The position numbers were made by a program, and so were the translations under genes. DNA of 64,000 nt from JAXLXE01 sp046328115 (lineage in GTDB: Bacteria; Chloroflexota; UBA6077; JACCZL01). Below are positions 51,531 through 60,349 of this stretch, one piece after another; within the stretch, counting starts at the first letter, position 1, and every line of letters begins with the position of its first letter. The notes under the pieces were generated by a model that worked only from the letters and a program-made list of their open reading frames with translations, was not told the DNA's origin and ran no database searches. The stretch lies in assembly GCA_046328115.1 (NCBI GenBank), contig JAXLXE010000001.1, positions 620,001-684,000 on the forward strand, written 5' to 3'.

Positions 51531-51564
51531 TTTGGTAGATATAATTGTTCATATATCTACCAAA
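51531..51564. repeat. AT-rich 34-bp element: 13-bp inverted arms around an 8-bp spacer
   Basis: TTTGGTAGATATA at 51531-51543 is repeated inverted at 51552-51564, with the asymmetric spacer ATTGTTCA. The arms match at all 13 positions. The arm/spacer geometry equals that of loxP. It sits just upstream of the GT39-recombinase pair, in a strongly GC-rich region. It could be a recombinase target, an operator, or an mRNA 5' hairpin. Confidence 0.9.
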
Positions 51565-51781
51565 CCATGATAGCTGGTGTCTGCCCTTCAAGCGGCTGGT
51601 GGGGGTTGTGGGGCTCCGTGCCTACCATTGACGACAGTTATAGGCCCGGCGTCGGACGGCGCCTGGCATCCGAGATGGCTTTGTAATCGGCCGCGTTAGA
51701 ATCCCGGTCATCCATCGCGCGTCTCGCCGGCCGGCCTGACACGCGCTGAAGTGTGGCTTCGGAGCGGATCTCCTGGGTTCA

Positions 51782-53731
51782 TTGCTGCCCCGGCCACGCG
51801 CCGACGTGCGCGTGGACCTCGCGCTGATCGCGGTCATCGCCGTCCTCGCCACGGTCGCCAGGCTGCCGAACCTCGACGTGTACACGATCTCCTTCCCGGA
51901 GGGGATCCGCGTCCAGCAGCTCTTTCTTATGTCGGCTGGCTACCGACCGTGTGTCGAGATCTTCTGCAACCAGGGGCCGCTGCTCTTCTACGCGCTCTAT
52001 CCCGCATTCTGGCTGTTCGGTGAGACGCTAGCCGCGGCCCGTCTCGGCAACCTGGCGTTCGCGACGCTGGGCCTGTGCGGCGTCTACTGGGTGGGACGGG
52101 TCGTCTGGGGCCGGCCCGTCGCGCTCGTAGCGGCCGTGCTGGTCGCGCTCAGCCCGACCTACGTGAAGTTCTCCCGGCTCGCGCTCGCCGAGGTGCCCGC
52201 GGTCGCGCCCGCCATCCTGGCGGTGGGCACGGCCGAGCTGTTCAGGCGGTCCCTGCGAGACCGCTGGCTGCTAGCGTCCGCGCTGCTCGTGGCGCTCAGT
52301 CTATTGCTCAAGCCCGTCACGCTCGCCGTCTGCGCGCCCGTGGGCATCCTTGTGCTGCTCGCGCCCGCCCCCAGACTGCGCAACCTGGTTGTCCTTGGCT
52401 CAGTGACATTTCTGGCGCTGGTTATCCCCACGTGGCTCATTGGGTTCTCTGAGATCCTCGAGCAGATCGTGGGATTCCGGTGGAGAACGCGCGAGTCCGA
52501 GGGGCGGGGGATCGACTGGAACGCGCTACGGATCGTGGAGGAGCTGGCGAATGATCGGCTGGGTCTCGTGGCGATCGCCCTGGCCGGAGTCGTCGCTGCC
52601 GTGATTCGCCGCAACCCGCCAGCACTCGCCATTGGCGGCTGGCTGTTCGCGTCGTTGGCGCTCCTATTGGTGCACACACCGCTCCATGGGAAGCACATCG
52701 TGACGCTGATTCCGCCACTTGCGCTGCTGGGTGCCGCCGCCATCGTCGAGGCCGTTCGCACGGTGCGTGCGCTCGCTGAGGGGCGGCGAGGTCTGGTACG
52801 GCTGGCGGCAGCCGGAGCGTTGCTCATGGCATGCGCTGGGTATGCGATCTCGCTCCCGTCGATCGTTCAGCGCGACTGGCAGCTCACGTTTGCGCCGGAG
52901 CCGATCGAGCGCGATCCACCGGACTATTGGTACGGGGAGGTGGCCGACCTGCTTGCGACGCTGCTGAGTGAGCGTGAGATGGTGGTGACGGACCACCCCT
53001 ATCTGCCGTTCGCGGCGCGACGGATGGTCCCGCCGATGCTGGTGGAGAGCTCCCTGACCAGGATCCTGGCGCAGTCGCTCTCTGCCTCGGACGCGATTGG
53101 CGAGACCCAACGGCACGCGGCGGTGGGCGTCCTGTTCTGGGCTGACAAGATCGTCAAGCTGCGAGAGTACCGGGAGTGGGTGGAGGCCAGCTTCATCCCT
53201 ATCCGGGTGTGGGGGGCGGACAGCGAGGCCACGCCCACGCTGTTGGTTCGGCCTGATCGCGTGGGACAGGCAGAGCTGACACTGCAGCCGCTGACGCCGT
53301 CTCCGATCGGCGCCCGTTATGACGGGCTGCAGATTCCGGCGGCGGGGTGGCCCGCCACTGTGGGCGCGGGCGATCGGCTAGCCGTAACCCTTCAGTTCCT
53401 GGCGGAGGGCAAGCCGGCGGCGGACTACGCGGTGCAGATCCAGCTTCGGAGCGGCGAGCAGGTCATTGCACGATCGGAGGAGATTCCGTTGGGCGGTGTG
53501 ACGCGAGGCTCGTCTCAGTGGGCGGACGGCCGGCGCGTGTGGGTCTCATCGCTCATCGTGATGCCGAGAACTGCTCCGCCCGGGCGCGTCACCGTGTCCG
53601 CTCGGTTGCTGGACAGTCGCGCGCGTAGGGTCGTAGAGCCGCGGGACGTGGGGCAAGCTCCCCAGGGCGGCGACCCGCGCGGGATCACGCTGGGGACGCT
53701 GGACGTGACGGCCGCGACAGCCGCACGCTGA
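51782..53731 (+). CDS. GT39-like membrane glycosyltransferase with extracytoplasmic tail
   Basis: This 649-residue protein has about ten membrane segments in the first 370 residues. The first outer loop reads 'NLDVYTISFPEGIRVQQLFLM' followed by 'NQGPLLFYALYPAFWLFGETLAAARLGN', which fits the GT39 pattern with a modified acidic motif (P-E-G). A soluble C-terminal region of about 270 residues includes beta-rich sequence. The start is TTG 51782 or GTG 51806. It is divergent from the gene at 51516 and converges with the next gene, overlapping it by 47 bp. Confidence 0.75.
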   Translation: MLPRPRADVRVDLALIAVIAVLATVARLPNLDVYTISFPEGIRVQQLFLMSAGYRPCVEIFCNQGPLLFYALYPAFWLFGETLAAARLGNLAFATLGLCGVYWVGRVVWGRPVALVAAVLVALSPTYVKFSRLALAEVPAVAPAILAVGTAELFRRSLRDRWLLASALLVALSLLLKPVTLAVCAPVGILVLLAPAPRLRNLVVLGSVTFLALVIPTWLIGFSEILEQIVGFRWRTRESEGRGIDWNALRIVEELANDRLGLVAIALAGVVAAVIRRNPPALAIGGWLFASLALLLVHTPLHGKHIVTLIPPLALLGAAAIVEAVRTVRALAEGRRGLVRLAAAGALLMACAGYAISLPSIVQRDWQLTFAPEPIERDPPDYWYGEVADLLATLLSEREMVVTDHPYLPFAARRMVPPMLVESSLTRILAQSLSASDAIGETQRHAAVGVLFWADKIVKLREYREWVEASFIPIRVWGADSEATPTLLVRPDRVGQAELTLQPLTPSPIGARYDGLQIPAAGWPATVGAGDRLAVTLQFLAEGKPAADYAVQIQLRSGEQVIARSEEIPLGGVTRGSSQWADGRRVWVSSLIVMPRTAPPGRVTVSARLLDSRARRVVEPRDVGQAPQGGDPRGITLGTLDVTAATAAR

Positions 53732-55589
53732 ACGCGACCACCCACACCAGGAAGCGGGCAACGAACCAGACGGCTAGACCAAGCACGGGGAGCCCAAAGA
53801 CGGCCGCCGATCGAAACGTTTGCAGCGGCCAGTAGGCCGTCTCGCCAAAGCCAAGCAGGCTGTACAAGAGCATCGAGCTCCAGGACAGGAGCAGCGTCCA
53901 GACACCTATCCAGGTGCCGGGTATCAGCGCCGCGGCGGGCAGTGACCACATGACGTACCACGGCCAGTACCACGTGCTTCCCACGTAGTGCAGCACCAGC
54001 ATCACCCCCGACCACGCCACCAGCAGGCCGCGGGTGGATCCCGTGCCGAAGCAGGCGCCCAACAGCAGCGCCAGCCCGAGTGCGCCCCAGCCGACGCGTC
54101 GGATCAGCGCGTTCGCCTGGTGCAGCGTGGCACTCCCCATGGGCCCGCGCTCACGCGAGAGCACCATCTGGTCTTCGTCAAACGTGTCGGGGCGGTCGGA
54201 AGGCCCGACGGTTACGGAGACCACGTAGCCGATCCGGTGCGTATACGGGTCAAGCACCCGCAAACGCGCATCGCGCTCGGGCGAAAGGACCAGCAGCTCG
54301 TTCCACGGAGGGATCTCACCGACGATCCGCGAGGAGTCCGAACGTCCCGCGCGCAGGGTGCTCGGCGCGTGCGTGGCGACCCACCAGCCGACGAACTGGA
54401 GAGGAACCTCGACATCGTCAATGCTCTCGCCAAGCTCTAGCCGGAGCGCGCCAAGCAACGGCTCGGCCAGCGCGTTGGTATAGCGGTCCGCGCCCGCCCC
54501 CAGGGTGCCTACGGCAAGCGTCTCGGGTCCGGCCCAGACGGCCGCGAATGAGGGAATGGCGACCGCCAGCACGGCGAGCGCGGAGCGCACGCACAATGCC
54601 GCCCCGCTCAACCAGCCGCCGGTCTGTCGCAGCCCCCGCAGTCCGAGCAGCGGCAGGATGATGGCGCCGCTGAGCTTGACCATTGCCCCCGCTGTTGCCG
54701 CGGCTATCCCCGCGGCGCTCCAGCGGCTGGCCACCAGCCAGATGCCCGCTGCGACACCCAAACTGACCAGCGCATCGTTATGTCCACTCACCCCCGACTC
54801 AACCACCACCAGCGGACTCCACAGCCAGCCGATGGCAGCGCGGGCCGACACCGTTGGGTCCACCTGCCGGGCAATCAGCACCACCAACACTCCGGTCAGC
54901 AGCGCCGCAAGGATCGGCACGCCGCGGAAGAGGTGCACCGTCAGATCGACGTCTTCGCCGCCTAGCAAGGCGAGCCCCGCGCTGATCAGCGTCCAGGCCG
55001 GACCGTAGAAGGACGGCACGAACTTCCAGTAGACACGTGCGTAGAACGGGTCCCACGGAACGTCGGATGGCGAGGCCAGATACGGATTGAGCCCGTGAAC
55101 CGCGAGCAGGCGGCCGTAGCTCACGTATGAGTACAGGTCGGTGGACGGCATCCGGTCCGTGGCGAGGCCCAGTCCCTGAAAGCAGGCTCCCCCAAAGAGC
55201 GCCAACACGACCAGCAATCGCGACGATCGGCGGCCCGCGACGGCAATCGCCAGTAACTGGAGCCCGAACAGGCCAGAAAAGCCAATTGCCACCGGTAGCG
55301 CGGCGGTGATGTGATCTCGATTCTTCGGTGTCAGCCGCCGTTCGTCTAGCAGCTCGGGGGATCGCACCAGGACACCCCCGCCCTGCGCGAGCAACCCCCG
55401 GGAAAGTTCAGACCACGGATACGGATCCCAGTCGACCCGGGCCGGCGGCGGAACCGTCCCGGGCAGCTCCGGCGGTCGGACACGAGCGTCGACGGCCGAG
55501 TCCACGCGGCCCAACCAGGCAAAAAGCCAGATGTACAGCGCGGCGCTGACCAGTCCGATCGCGGCCAGCGTCGCAGCTCGGGCGATCAG
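53685..55589 (-). CDS. MptB/GT87-like polyprenol-phosphate-dependent membrane mannosyltransferase
   Basis: About 634 residues with 10-12 membrane segments. 'DLYSYVSYGRLLAVHGLNPYL' after the third segment and 'YGPAWTLISAGLALLGGEDVDL' are typical of GT-C enzymes of the MptB/GT87 type, which use polyprenyl-phosphate mannose. The start is unclear: between the gdhA stop and the first membrane helix there is no in-frame ATG, GTG or TTG. A CTG at 55589 keeps the first helix; the first standard start is TTG or GTG near 55510, which would cut into it. The open frame extends to 55835 only inside gdhA. Confidence 0.75.
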   Translation of the reverse strand: MIARAATLAAIGLVSAALYIWLFAWLGRVDSAVDARVRPPELPGTVPPPARVDWDPYPWSELSRGLLAQGGGVLVRSPELLDERRLTPKNRDHITAALPVAIGFSGLFGLQLLAIAVAGRRSSRLLVVLALFGGACFQGLGLATDRMPSTDLYSYVSYGRLLAVHGLNPYLASPSDVPWDPFYARVYWKFVPSFYGPAWTLISAGLALLGGEDVDLTVHLFRGVPILAALLTGVLVVLIARQVDPTVSARAAIGWLWSPLVVVESGVSGHNDALVSLGVAAGIWLVASRWSAAGIAAATAGAMVKLSGAIILPLLGLRGLRQTGGWLSGAALCVRSALAVLAVAIPSFAAVWAGPETLAVGTLGAGADRYTNALAEPLLGALRLELGESIDDVEVPLQFVGWWVATHAPSTLRAGRSDSSRIVGEIPPWNELLVLSPERDARLRVLDPYTHRIGYVVSVTVGPSDRPDTFDEDQMVLSRERGPMGSATLHQANALIRRVGWGALGLALLLGACFGTGSTRGLLVAWSGVMLVLHYVGSTWYWPWYVMWSLPAAALIPGTWIGVWTLLLSWSSMLLYSLLGFGETAYWPLQTFRSAAVFGLPVLGLAVWFVARFLVWVVAFSVRLSRPSRPASPA

Positions 55590-55603
55590 CGCCCGATGCC
55601 TGG

Positions 55604-56941
55604 CTACGGGTAGATACCGCGCGTTGTGGCCGCCTCGGCCACCCGTCCCACCGCCAGCATGTAGGCGCCCATCCTCAACGACACCGCGTGCTCCTGGGCA
55701 ATCCGATGCGTGTCGTTGAACGCGCGCGACATGATGCTTCGCAGCCGTGCGTTGATCTCCTCCAGGGGCCAGAAGAACGCCTCGCGGTCCTGCACCCACT
55801 CGAAGTAAGAGGCCGTCACACCGCCAGCGTTGCACAGGATGTCCGGGATCACCAGGACGTTCTTCTCCTTGAGGATCTCGTCCGCCTCCGGCGTGGTGGG
55901 CCCGTTGGCGGCCTCGGCGATGATGCGGGCCCGAACGTCGCGAGCGTTGCTGGCTGTTATCTGGCCCTCCAGAGCTGCTGGAAGCAGAATGTCGCAGTCG
56001 CTGACTAGGAGCTCCTGGTTGGTGATGCGCTCGGTGCGGGGAGCGCCGACAAGCTTTCCAGTCTCCTGCTTGTGGTGGCGCGCGGCATGCAGATCGATGC
56101 CATCTCCGCGATATATGCCGCCACTACTGTCACTGATCGCCACGATACGGGCTCCGAGCTCGCTGAGGAGCCGGGCGGTCGCCTGACCGACGTTTCCGAA
56201 TCCCTGAATCGCCACGCGGGCGTCGCGGAGGTCCAACTTGGTGGCGCTGGCCGCCTCTTGGATGCAGTACACGGCGCCGCGCCCCGTGGCCTCAGTGCGC
56301 CCCTCGGAGCCGCCGATTGAGAGCGGCTTGCCGGTGACGACACCGGGGACCGAATACCCCTCGTGCATGGAGACGGTGTCCATGATCCAGGCCATAGTCT
56401 GCGCGTTGGTGCCCATGTCTGGCGCGGGAATGTCGCGATCCGGGCCGATCAGGATGCTGATCTCGGACGCATATCTGCGGGTCAATCGCTCTATCTCCCG
56501 CGGCGTCAACGCCTTGGGATCGCAGATGACCGCGCCCTTGGCGCCGCCGTAGGGGATTTTGACCACGGCGCACTTCCAGGTCATCCACATGGCCAGGGCC
56601 TTGACCTCGTCCAGCGTCACGTCCGGGTGGTAGCGGATGCCGCCTTTAGCGGGGCCGCGCGAGAGGTTGTGCTGAACACGGAAGCCGGTGAACACCTGCA
56701 CGTTACCGTCTTCCATCTCCACGGGGAAGTGCACCGTCAGCTCACGGCGCGGCTCGCGCAATACACGGCGTACGTTTTGGCCGATCTGCAACCGATCGGC
56801 CGCCGCGTCGAACTGGGACTGCGCGATGGCGAACGTGCCTTCGCGCTGCTGCTTTACCGAGGCATCCGCGGCCACCGTGTCCTCCACTGCGTCCAATACT
56901 GGCGAGAACGCCGCACCGACGCGTCCCGTTCTCTCAAGCAA
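55604..56941 (-). CDS. gdhA: Glutamate dehydrogenase (Glu/Leu/Phe/Val dehydrogenase family)
   Basis: This enzyme of about 445 residues makes or breaks glutamate with NAD(P). 'FTGFRVQHNLSRGPAKGGIRYHP' and 'WKCAVVKIPYGGAKGAVICDP' contain the substrate and catalytic Lys positions, 'IPAPDMGTNAQTMAWIMD' follows, and the Rossmann fold is at 'VAIQGFGNVGQATARLL'. The size fits hexameric bacterial GDH. The TTG start at 56941 gives an extension of about 45 residues before family similarity begins; a later GTG is possible. Coenzyme preference cannot be decided from the sequence alone. Confidence 0.93.
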   Translation of the reverse strand: MLERTGRVGAAFSPVLDAVEDTVAADASVKQQREGTFAIAQSQFDAAADRLQIGQNVRRVLREPRRELTVHFPVEMEDGNVQVFTGFRVQHNLSRGPAKGGIRYHPDVTLDEVKALAMWMTWKCAVVKIPYGGAKGAVICDPKALTPREIERLTRRYASEISILIGPDRDIPAPDMGTNAQTMAWIMDTVSMHEGYSVPGVVTGKPLSIGGSEGRTEATGRGAVYCIQEAASATKLDLRDARVAIQGFGNVGQATARLLSELGARIVAISDSSGGIYRGDGIDLHAARHHKQETGKLVGAPRTERITNQELLVSDCDILLPAALEGQITASNARDVRARIIAEAANGPTTPEADEILKEKNVLVIPDILCNAGGVTASYFEWVQDREAFFWPLEEINARLRSIMSRAFNDTHRIAQEHAVSLRMGAYMLAVGRVAEAATTRGIYP

Positions 56942-57168
56942 AACGGCCTGGGCTGGTTGTCATCGCCAGCGCAAGCCGCCCGAAATCTCGATATGTATCA
57001 AGCTCTGACCACCGCCATGGTGGCTCTCCCGCACGCGCGGGTGCACAAGTCCAGTTTACCACGGTCCATGTGAAAACGCGCCGTTCTGATAGCATCAGGC
57101 CCTACCTGAACATCCGCGTGCCGCGCCCACACGCGGCCGCCTCAGCATTCTGAAACTCGGAGGCGTTC

Positions 57169-58335
57169 GTGCAAAAAGCAGCTCGGCTGGGCAAGCTCCC
57201 GCCGTATCTTTTCGTCCAGATCAGGAACAAGATCCGCGAGGCGCGCGAGCGCGGCATCGACGTGATCAGCCTGGGAGTTGGCGATCCGGATCAACCGACT
57301 CCTAGCCACGTGGTGCAGGCGCTCCAGGCCGCCGCGGAAGATCCCGCAAACCACCAGTACCCGACAGATGAAGAGAAGGGCATGCTGCGCTTTCGACAGA
57401 GCGTGGCCAACTGGTACGACGACCGCTTCGGGGTGAAGCTGAACGCGGACAGCGAGGTCCTTGCGCTCATCGGGAGCAAAGAGGGCAACCACCACCTCTG
57501 CCTGGCGGCGTTGAACCCCGGCGACGTGGCCATCCTGCCCGACCCGGGCTATCCCGCCTACTACGCGAGCGCCGTGTTCGCGGGGGCCGAGGTTGAGCGG
57601 ATCCCGCTGTACCGCGAAGACGGCTACCTGCCGCGACTAGACGAGATCCCGAGCGAGCTCGCCCGTCGCACCCGACTGCTGTTCCTGTGCTACCCCAACA
57701 ACCCGACGGCGGCTGTCGCATCCGTCGAGTTCTACGAGAAGGCCGTCCGCTGGGCGAAGGCCAACGACGTGATCCTGGTGAACGACAACCCGTACAGCGA
57801 GATCGCGTACGACGGCTACCGCACGGCCAGCATCCTCCAGGCACCGGGCGCGATGGACGTGGCCGTGGAGTTCAACTCCCTGTCCAAGCCGTACAACATG
57901 ACTGGGTGGCGCATCGGCATGGCCGTGGGCAACCCCGACCTGATCGCCGGGATGTGCCAGGTCAAAGAGAACACGGACTCGGGCATCTTCAACGCCATCC
58001 AGTACGCGGGCATCGCGGCGCTGGAGGGTCCGCAGGACAGCACGCGCGAGCTGATCGGCGTGTACCAGCGTCGGCGGGACCTGGTGCTGGAGACGCTACG
58101 CTCGATTGGCCTGCAACCGGACACGCCAAAGGCGACGTTCTACGTATGGTCCCCCACGCCCAACTCCATGCCGTCTATCGACTTCGCGGCCCAGGTCCTC
58201 GAGAAGGCCGGCGTGGTGATCACGCCGGGCATTGGCTACGGCAGTCGAGGTGAGGGCTACTTCCGGATCTCGCTGACCGTCGCGGACGCCCGGCTCGAAG
58301 AGGCGCTGGGACGGATCAAGAAGGCGTTTAGTTAG
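57169..58335 (+). CDS. dapL: Class I/II aminotransferase, LL-diaminopimelate aminotransferase type
   Basis: This 388-residue PLP enzyme has 'ISLGVGDPDQPTP' near the N-terminus, 'ALIGSKEGNHHLCLAALNPGD', 'YPNNPTAAVA', and the PLP lysine in 'FNSLSKPYNMTGWRIG'. The combination is typical of DapL-type enzymes that convert tetrahydrodipicolinate to LL-diaminopimelate in lysine and cell-wall synthesis. The GTG start follows a GGAGG at good distance. Other aminotransferase substrates are possible. It ends 8 bp inside miaA, tail to tail. Confidence 0.85.
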   Translation: MQKAARLGKLPPYLFVQIRNKIREARERGIDVISLGVGDPDQPTPSHVVQALQAAAEDPANHQYPTDEEKGMLRFRQSVANWYDDRFGVKLNADSEVLALIGSKEGNHHLCLAALNPGDVAILPDPGYPAYYASAVFAGAEVERIPLYREDGYLPRLDEIPSELARRTRLLFLCYPNNPTAAVASVEFYEKAVRWAKANDVILVNDNPYSEIAYDGYRTASILQAPGAMDVAVEFNSLSKPYNMTGWRIGMAVGNPDLIAGMCQVKENTDSGIFNAIQYAGIAALEGPQDSTRELIGVYQRRRDLVLETLRSIGLQPDTPKATFYVWSPTPNSMPSIDFAAQVLEKAGVVITPGIGYGSRGEGYFRISLTVADARLEEALGRIKKAFS

Positions 58336-59239
58336 CGTCCCAGACCTCGTGGCAGGCCCGCTCGACATCGTCGAGCGTGGCCTGCCCCAGGTCCAGCCAG
58401 CGGTAACCTGGCTGCTTGCGCAGCCACATGTACTGACGCCGGATGTAGGCGTGGGTCGCCCACTTGATCCGCTGCACGGTCTGGTCCAGGGTGGATTCAC
58501 CGTGGATGTGAGCCACGAGCTCGCGGTAGCCGGTGGACGTCAGCGCTGGCCCGGTCGGTGAGTAGCCGCGGTCCATGAGGGCGCGGACCTCCTCCAGCCA
58601 ACCGCGCAAGATCATGGCATCCACCCGGGCGTCCGCTCGCGCGTAGAGCTCGGAGCGATCACGGGTCAGCGCGAGCCGCGCGGCGCGGCGCGGCACCGAT
58701 CTCACGCGTCCGACCTCGGAGAAACGCCGCCCAGTCTTCTCGATCACCTCGAGCGCGCGAATGACGCGACGCACGTTGGCGGCTGGGATCGACCGAGCGG
58801 CCTCCGGGTCGAGGCGCACAAGGCGCTCGAACAGCGGGCCCCCGCCAGACTCCTCCGCTTCACGCTCCAACGCGGCCCGGAAGTCCAGATCCGGCGGGAC
58901 TGAGGGGATCTGGATGCCCTCCACGAGAGCCTGCACGTAGTGACCGGTGCCACCGACCACGATGGCCCCCAGGCCGCGACCGGCAAGTTCGTCCAGCACG
59001 GCGTTGGCATCGCGGGCGAAGCGAGCGGCAGAGTACTCCTCGTCGGGCTCCACGTAGCCCACCAGGTGGTGTGGCACGCGGGCGCAATCAGCAGCGCTGG
59101 GCCTGGCCGTGCCGATCTCCAGGCGTGTGTACACCTGGCGAGAGTCGGCGGAAATGATCTCCATGCCAAGGCGTTCGGCCAGGTCCATGGCCAAGTCTGA
59201 CTTCCCCACCGCGGTGGGGCCGGCGAGCACGATCAACAT
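58328..59239 (-). CDS. miaA: tRNA dimethylallyltransferase
   Basis: This 303-residue enzyme adds the isopentenyl group to A37 of tRNAs reading codons that start with U. The P-loop 'LAGPTAVGKSDLAMDLAERL' is at residues 5-24, 'SADSRQVYTRLEIGTARPS' follows, and 'GGTGHYVQALVEG' is the conserved block after. ATG 59239 is the correct start; a TTG at 59275 would add 12 residues. The dimethylallyl donor comes from the isoprenoid pathway, as does the substrate of the neighbouring polyprenyl synthase. Confidence 0.95.
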   Translation of the reverse strand: MLIVLAGPTAVGKSDLAMDLAERLGMEIISADSRQVYTRLEIGTARPSAADCARVPHHLVGYVEPDEEYSAARFARDANAVLDELAGRGLGAIVVGGTGHYVQALVEGIQIPSVPPDLDFRAALEREAEESGGGPLFERLVRLDPEAARSIPAANVRRVIRALEVIEKTGRRFSEVGRVRSVPRRAARLALTRDRSELYARADARVDAMILRGWLEEVRALMDRGYSPTGPALTSTGYRELVAHIHGESTLDQTVQRIKWATHAYIRRQYMWLRKQPGYRWLDLGQATLDDVERACHEVWDAN

Positions 59240-59320
59240 CGGAATCGAAGCACGAGACACGGTATATACTCGCAAAATCGACGCCGATCGCGGCGGTGCT
59301 TTTCGGGGAGGGTGCCCACG

Positions 59321-60349
59321 GTGTTGGAGTCACGGCTGACTGAGCTGTCCGAGCTCGTAGGACGGTGGATGCGGCCGTACGTGGCTCCCCAGGGCGGTCC
59401 GCTGGATCCGTTTGACGCGATGCTGGCCTATCACGTGGGCTGGGCAGATCAGAGCGGCGCCATGCTGGATCAGCCGGTGGGCGCAGGTAAGCGGCTTCGG
59501 CCGGCGCTTGCCATCCTGGTGTGCGAGGCGTTTGGGGGAAGCGTTGAGGACGCGCGAGGACCGGCCACCGCCATCGAGCTGGTTCACAACTTCTCGCTGG
59601 TTCACGACGACGTGCAAGATCAGAGCGACCGAAGACGGGGCCGCCCAACGGTCTGGGCGCTTTGGGGCGCCGCGCAGGCGATCAACGTGGGAGACTCGCT
59701 GTTCGCCGCGGCCCAGATTGCTCTCACCGACCACATCTCGGACGATGGTCGCGCCGTGCGGGCCAGCGCGATCATGAACGACACGTGTCGGCGCCTGGTG
59801 GGAGGCCAGTATCTGGACCTGGCACTCGAATCGGCCCTGGATGCTACGCGAGAACATTACGAGCGCATGATCGACGGCAAGACGGCCGCGCTCGTTCAGT
59901 GTTCCGCCCGGCTGGGCGCGCTGATGGGTGGCGCAGACCAGGCCACCGAAGGGGCCTGCGGCGAGTTCGGGCGCCTCCTGGGTGTAGCCTTCCAGTACCA
60001 GGACGACGTGCTCGGCGTCTGGGGAGATCCCGCTGTCACGGGCAAGCCAGCAGGCGACGACGTGCGGAGCAAGAAGAAGGCGCTGCCACTGATCACCGCG
60101 CTGACAACGGCGACCGGCGGACAGCGCGACCGACTGCGCCATCTCTGTGCGCGGGACGGACTCCTTGCGGACGGCGAGGTTGAGGAAGTTATCGGCATCC
60201 TGGACGCGCTCGACATCCGGGCGCGTTGTCAGGCCGAGGTTGAGCGCGCCTTCGCGGTGCTTATCGAGGCGCTCGAGCGTGCCGTCCGGGCGGAGCGTGC
60301 CGGCCCGCTTCGAGAGTTGTGCGAATGGATCCTAGCGCGCGATCGCTAG
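59321..60349 (+). CDS. Polyprenyl diphosphate synthase (IspA/IdsA family)
   Basis: This 342-residue trans-prenyltransferase elongates isoprenoid diphosphates. The first Asp-rich motif is DDVQD in 'SLVHDDVQDQSDRRRGRPTVW' and the second is in 'AFQYQDDVLGVWGDP', with 'GAGKRLRPALAILV' before and 'KKKALPLI' after. GTG 59321 has GGGGAGG 9 nt upstream; GTG 59312 is too close to it. A TATACT at 59265-59270 could be its -10 element. Chain length (C15-C25 or longer) is not predictable here. It could supply carriers for the GT-C enzymes. Confidence 0.9.
   Translation: MLESRLTELSELVGRWMRPYVAPQGGPLDPFDAMLAYHVGWADQSGAMLDQPVGAGKRLRPALAILVCEAFGGSVEDARGPATAIELVHNFSLVHDDVQDQSDRRRGRPTVWALWGAAQAINVGDSLFAAAQIALTDHISDDGRAVRASAIMNDTCRRLVGGQYLDLALESALDATREHYERMIDGKTAALVQCSARLGALMGGADQATEGACGEFGRLLGVAFQYQDDVLGVWGDPAVTGKPAGDDVRSKKKALPLITALTTATGGQRDRLRHLCARDGLLADGEVEEVIGILDALDIRARCQAEVERAFAVLIEALERAVRAERAGPLRELCEWILARDR

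Noticed and set aside
51531..51564. Chromosomal dif site
   Set aside because: dif has 11-bp arms around a 6-bp centre and a conserved sequence; this element has 13-bp arms, an 8-bp spacer and no dif-like core.
53685..53731. Frameshift in the convergent 47-bp overlap
   Set aside because: Both genes end with plausible C-termini in their own frames; tail-to-tail overlaps also occur at 58328 and 60332.
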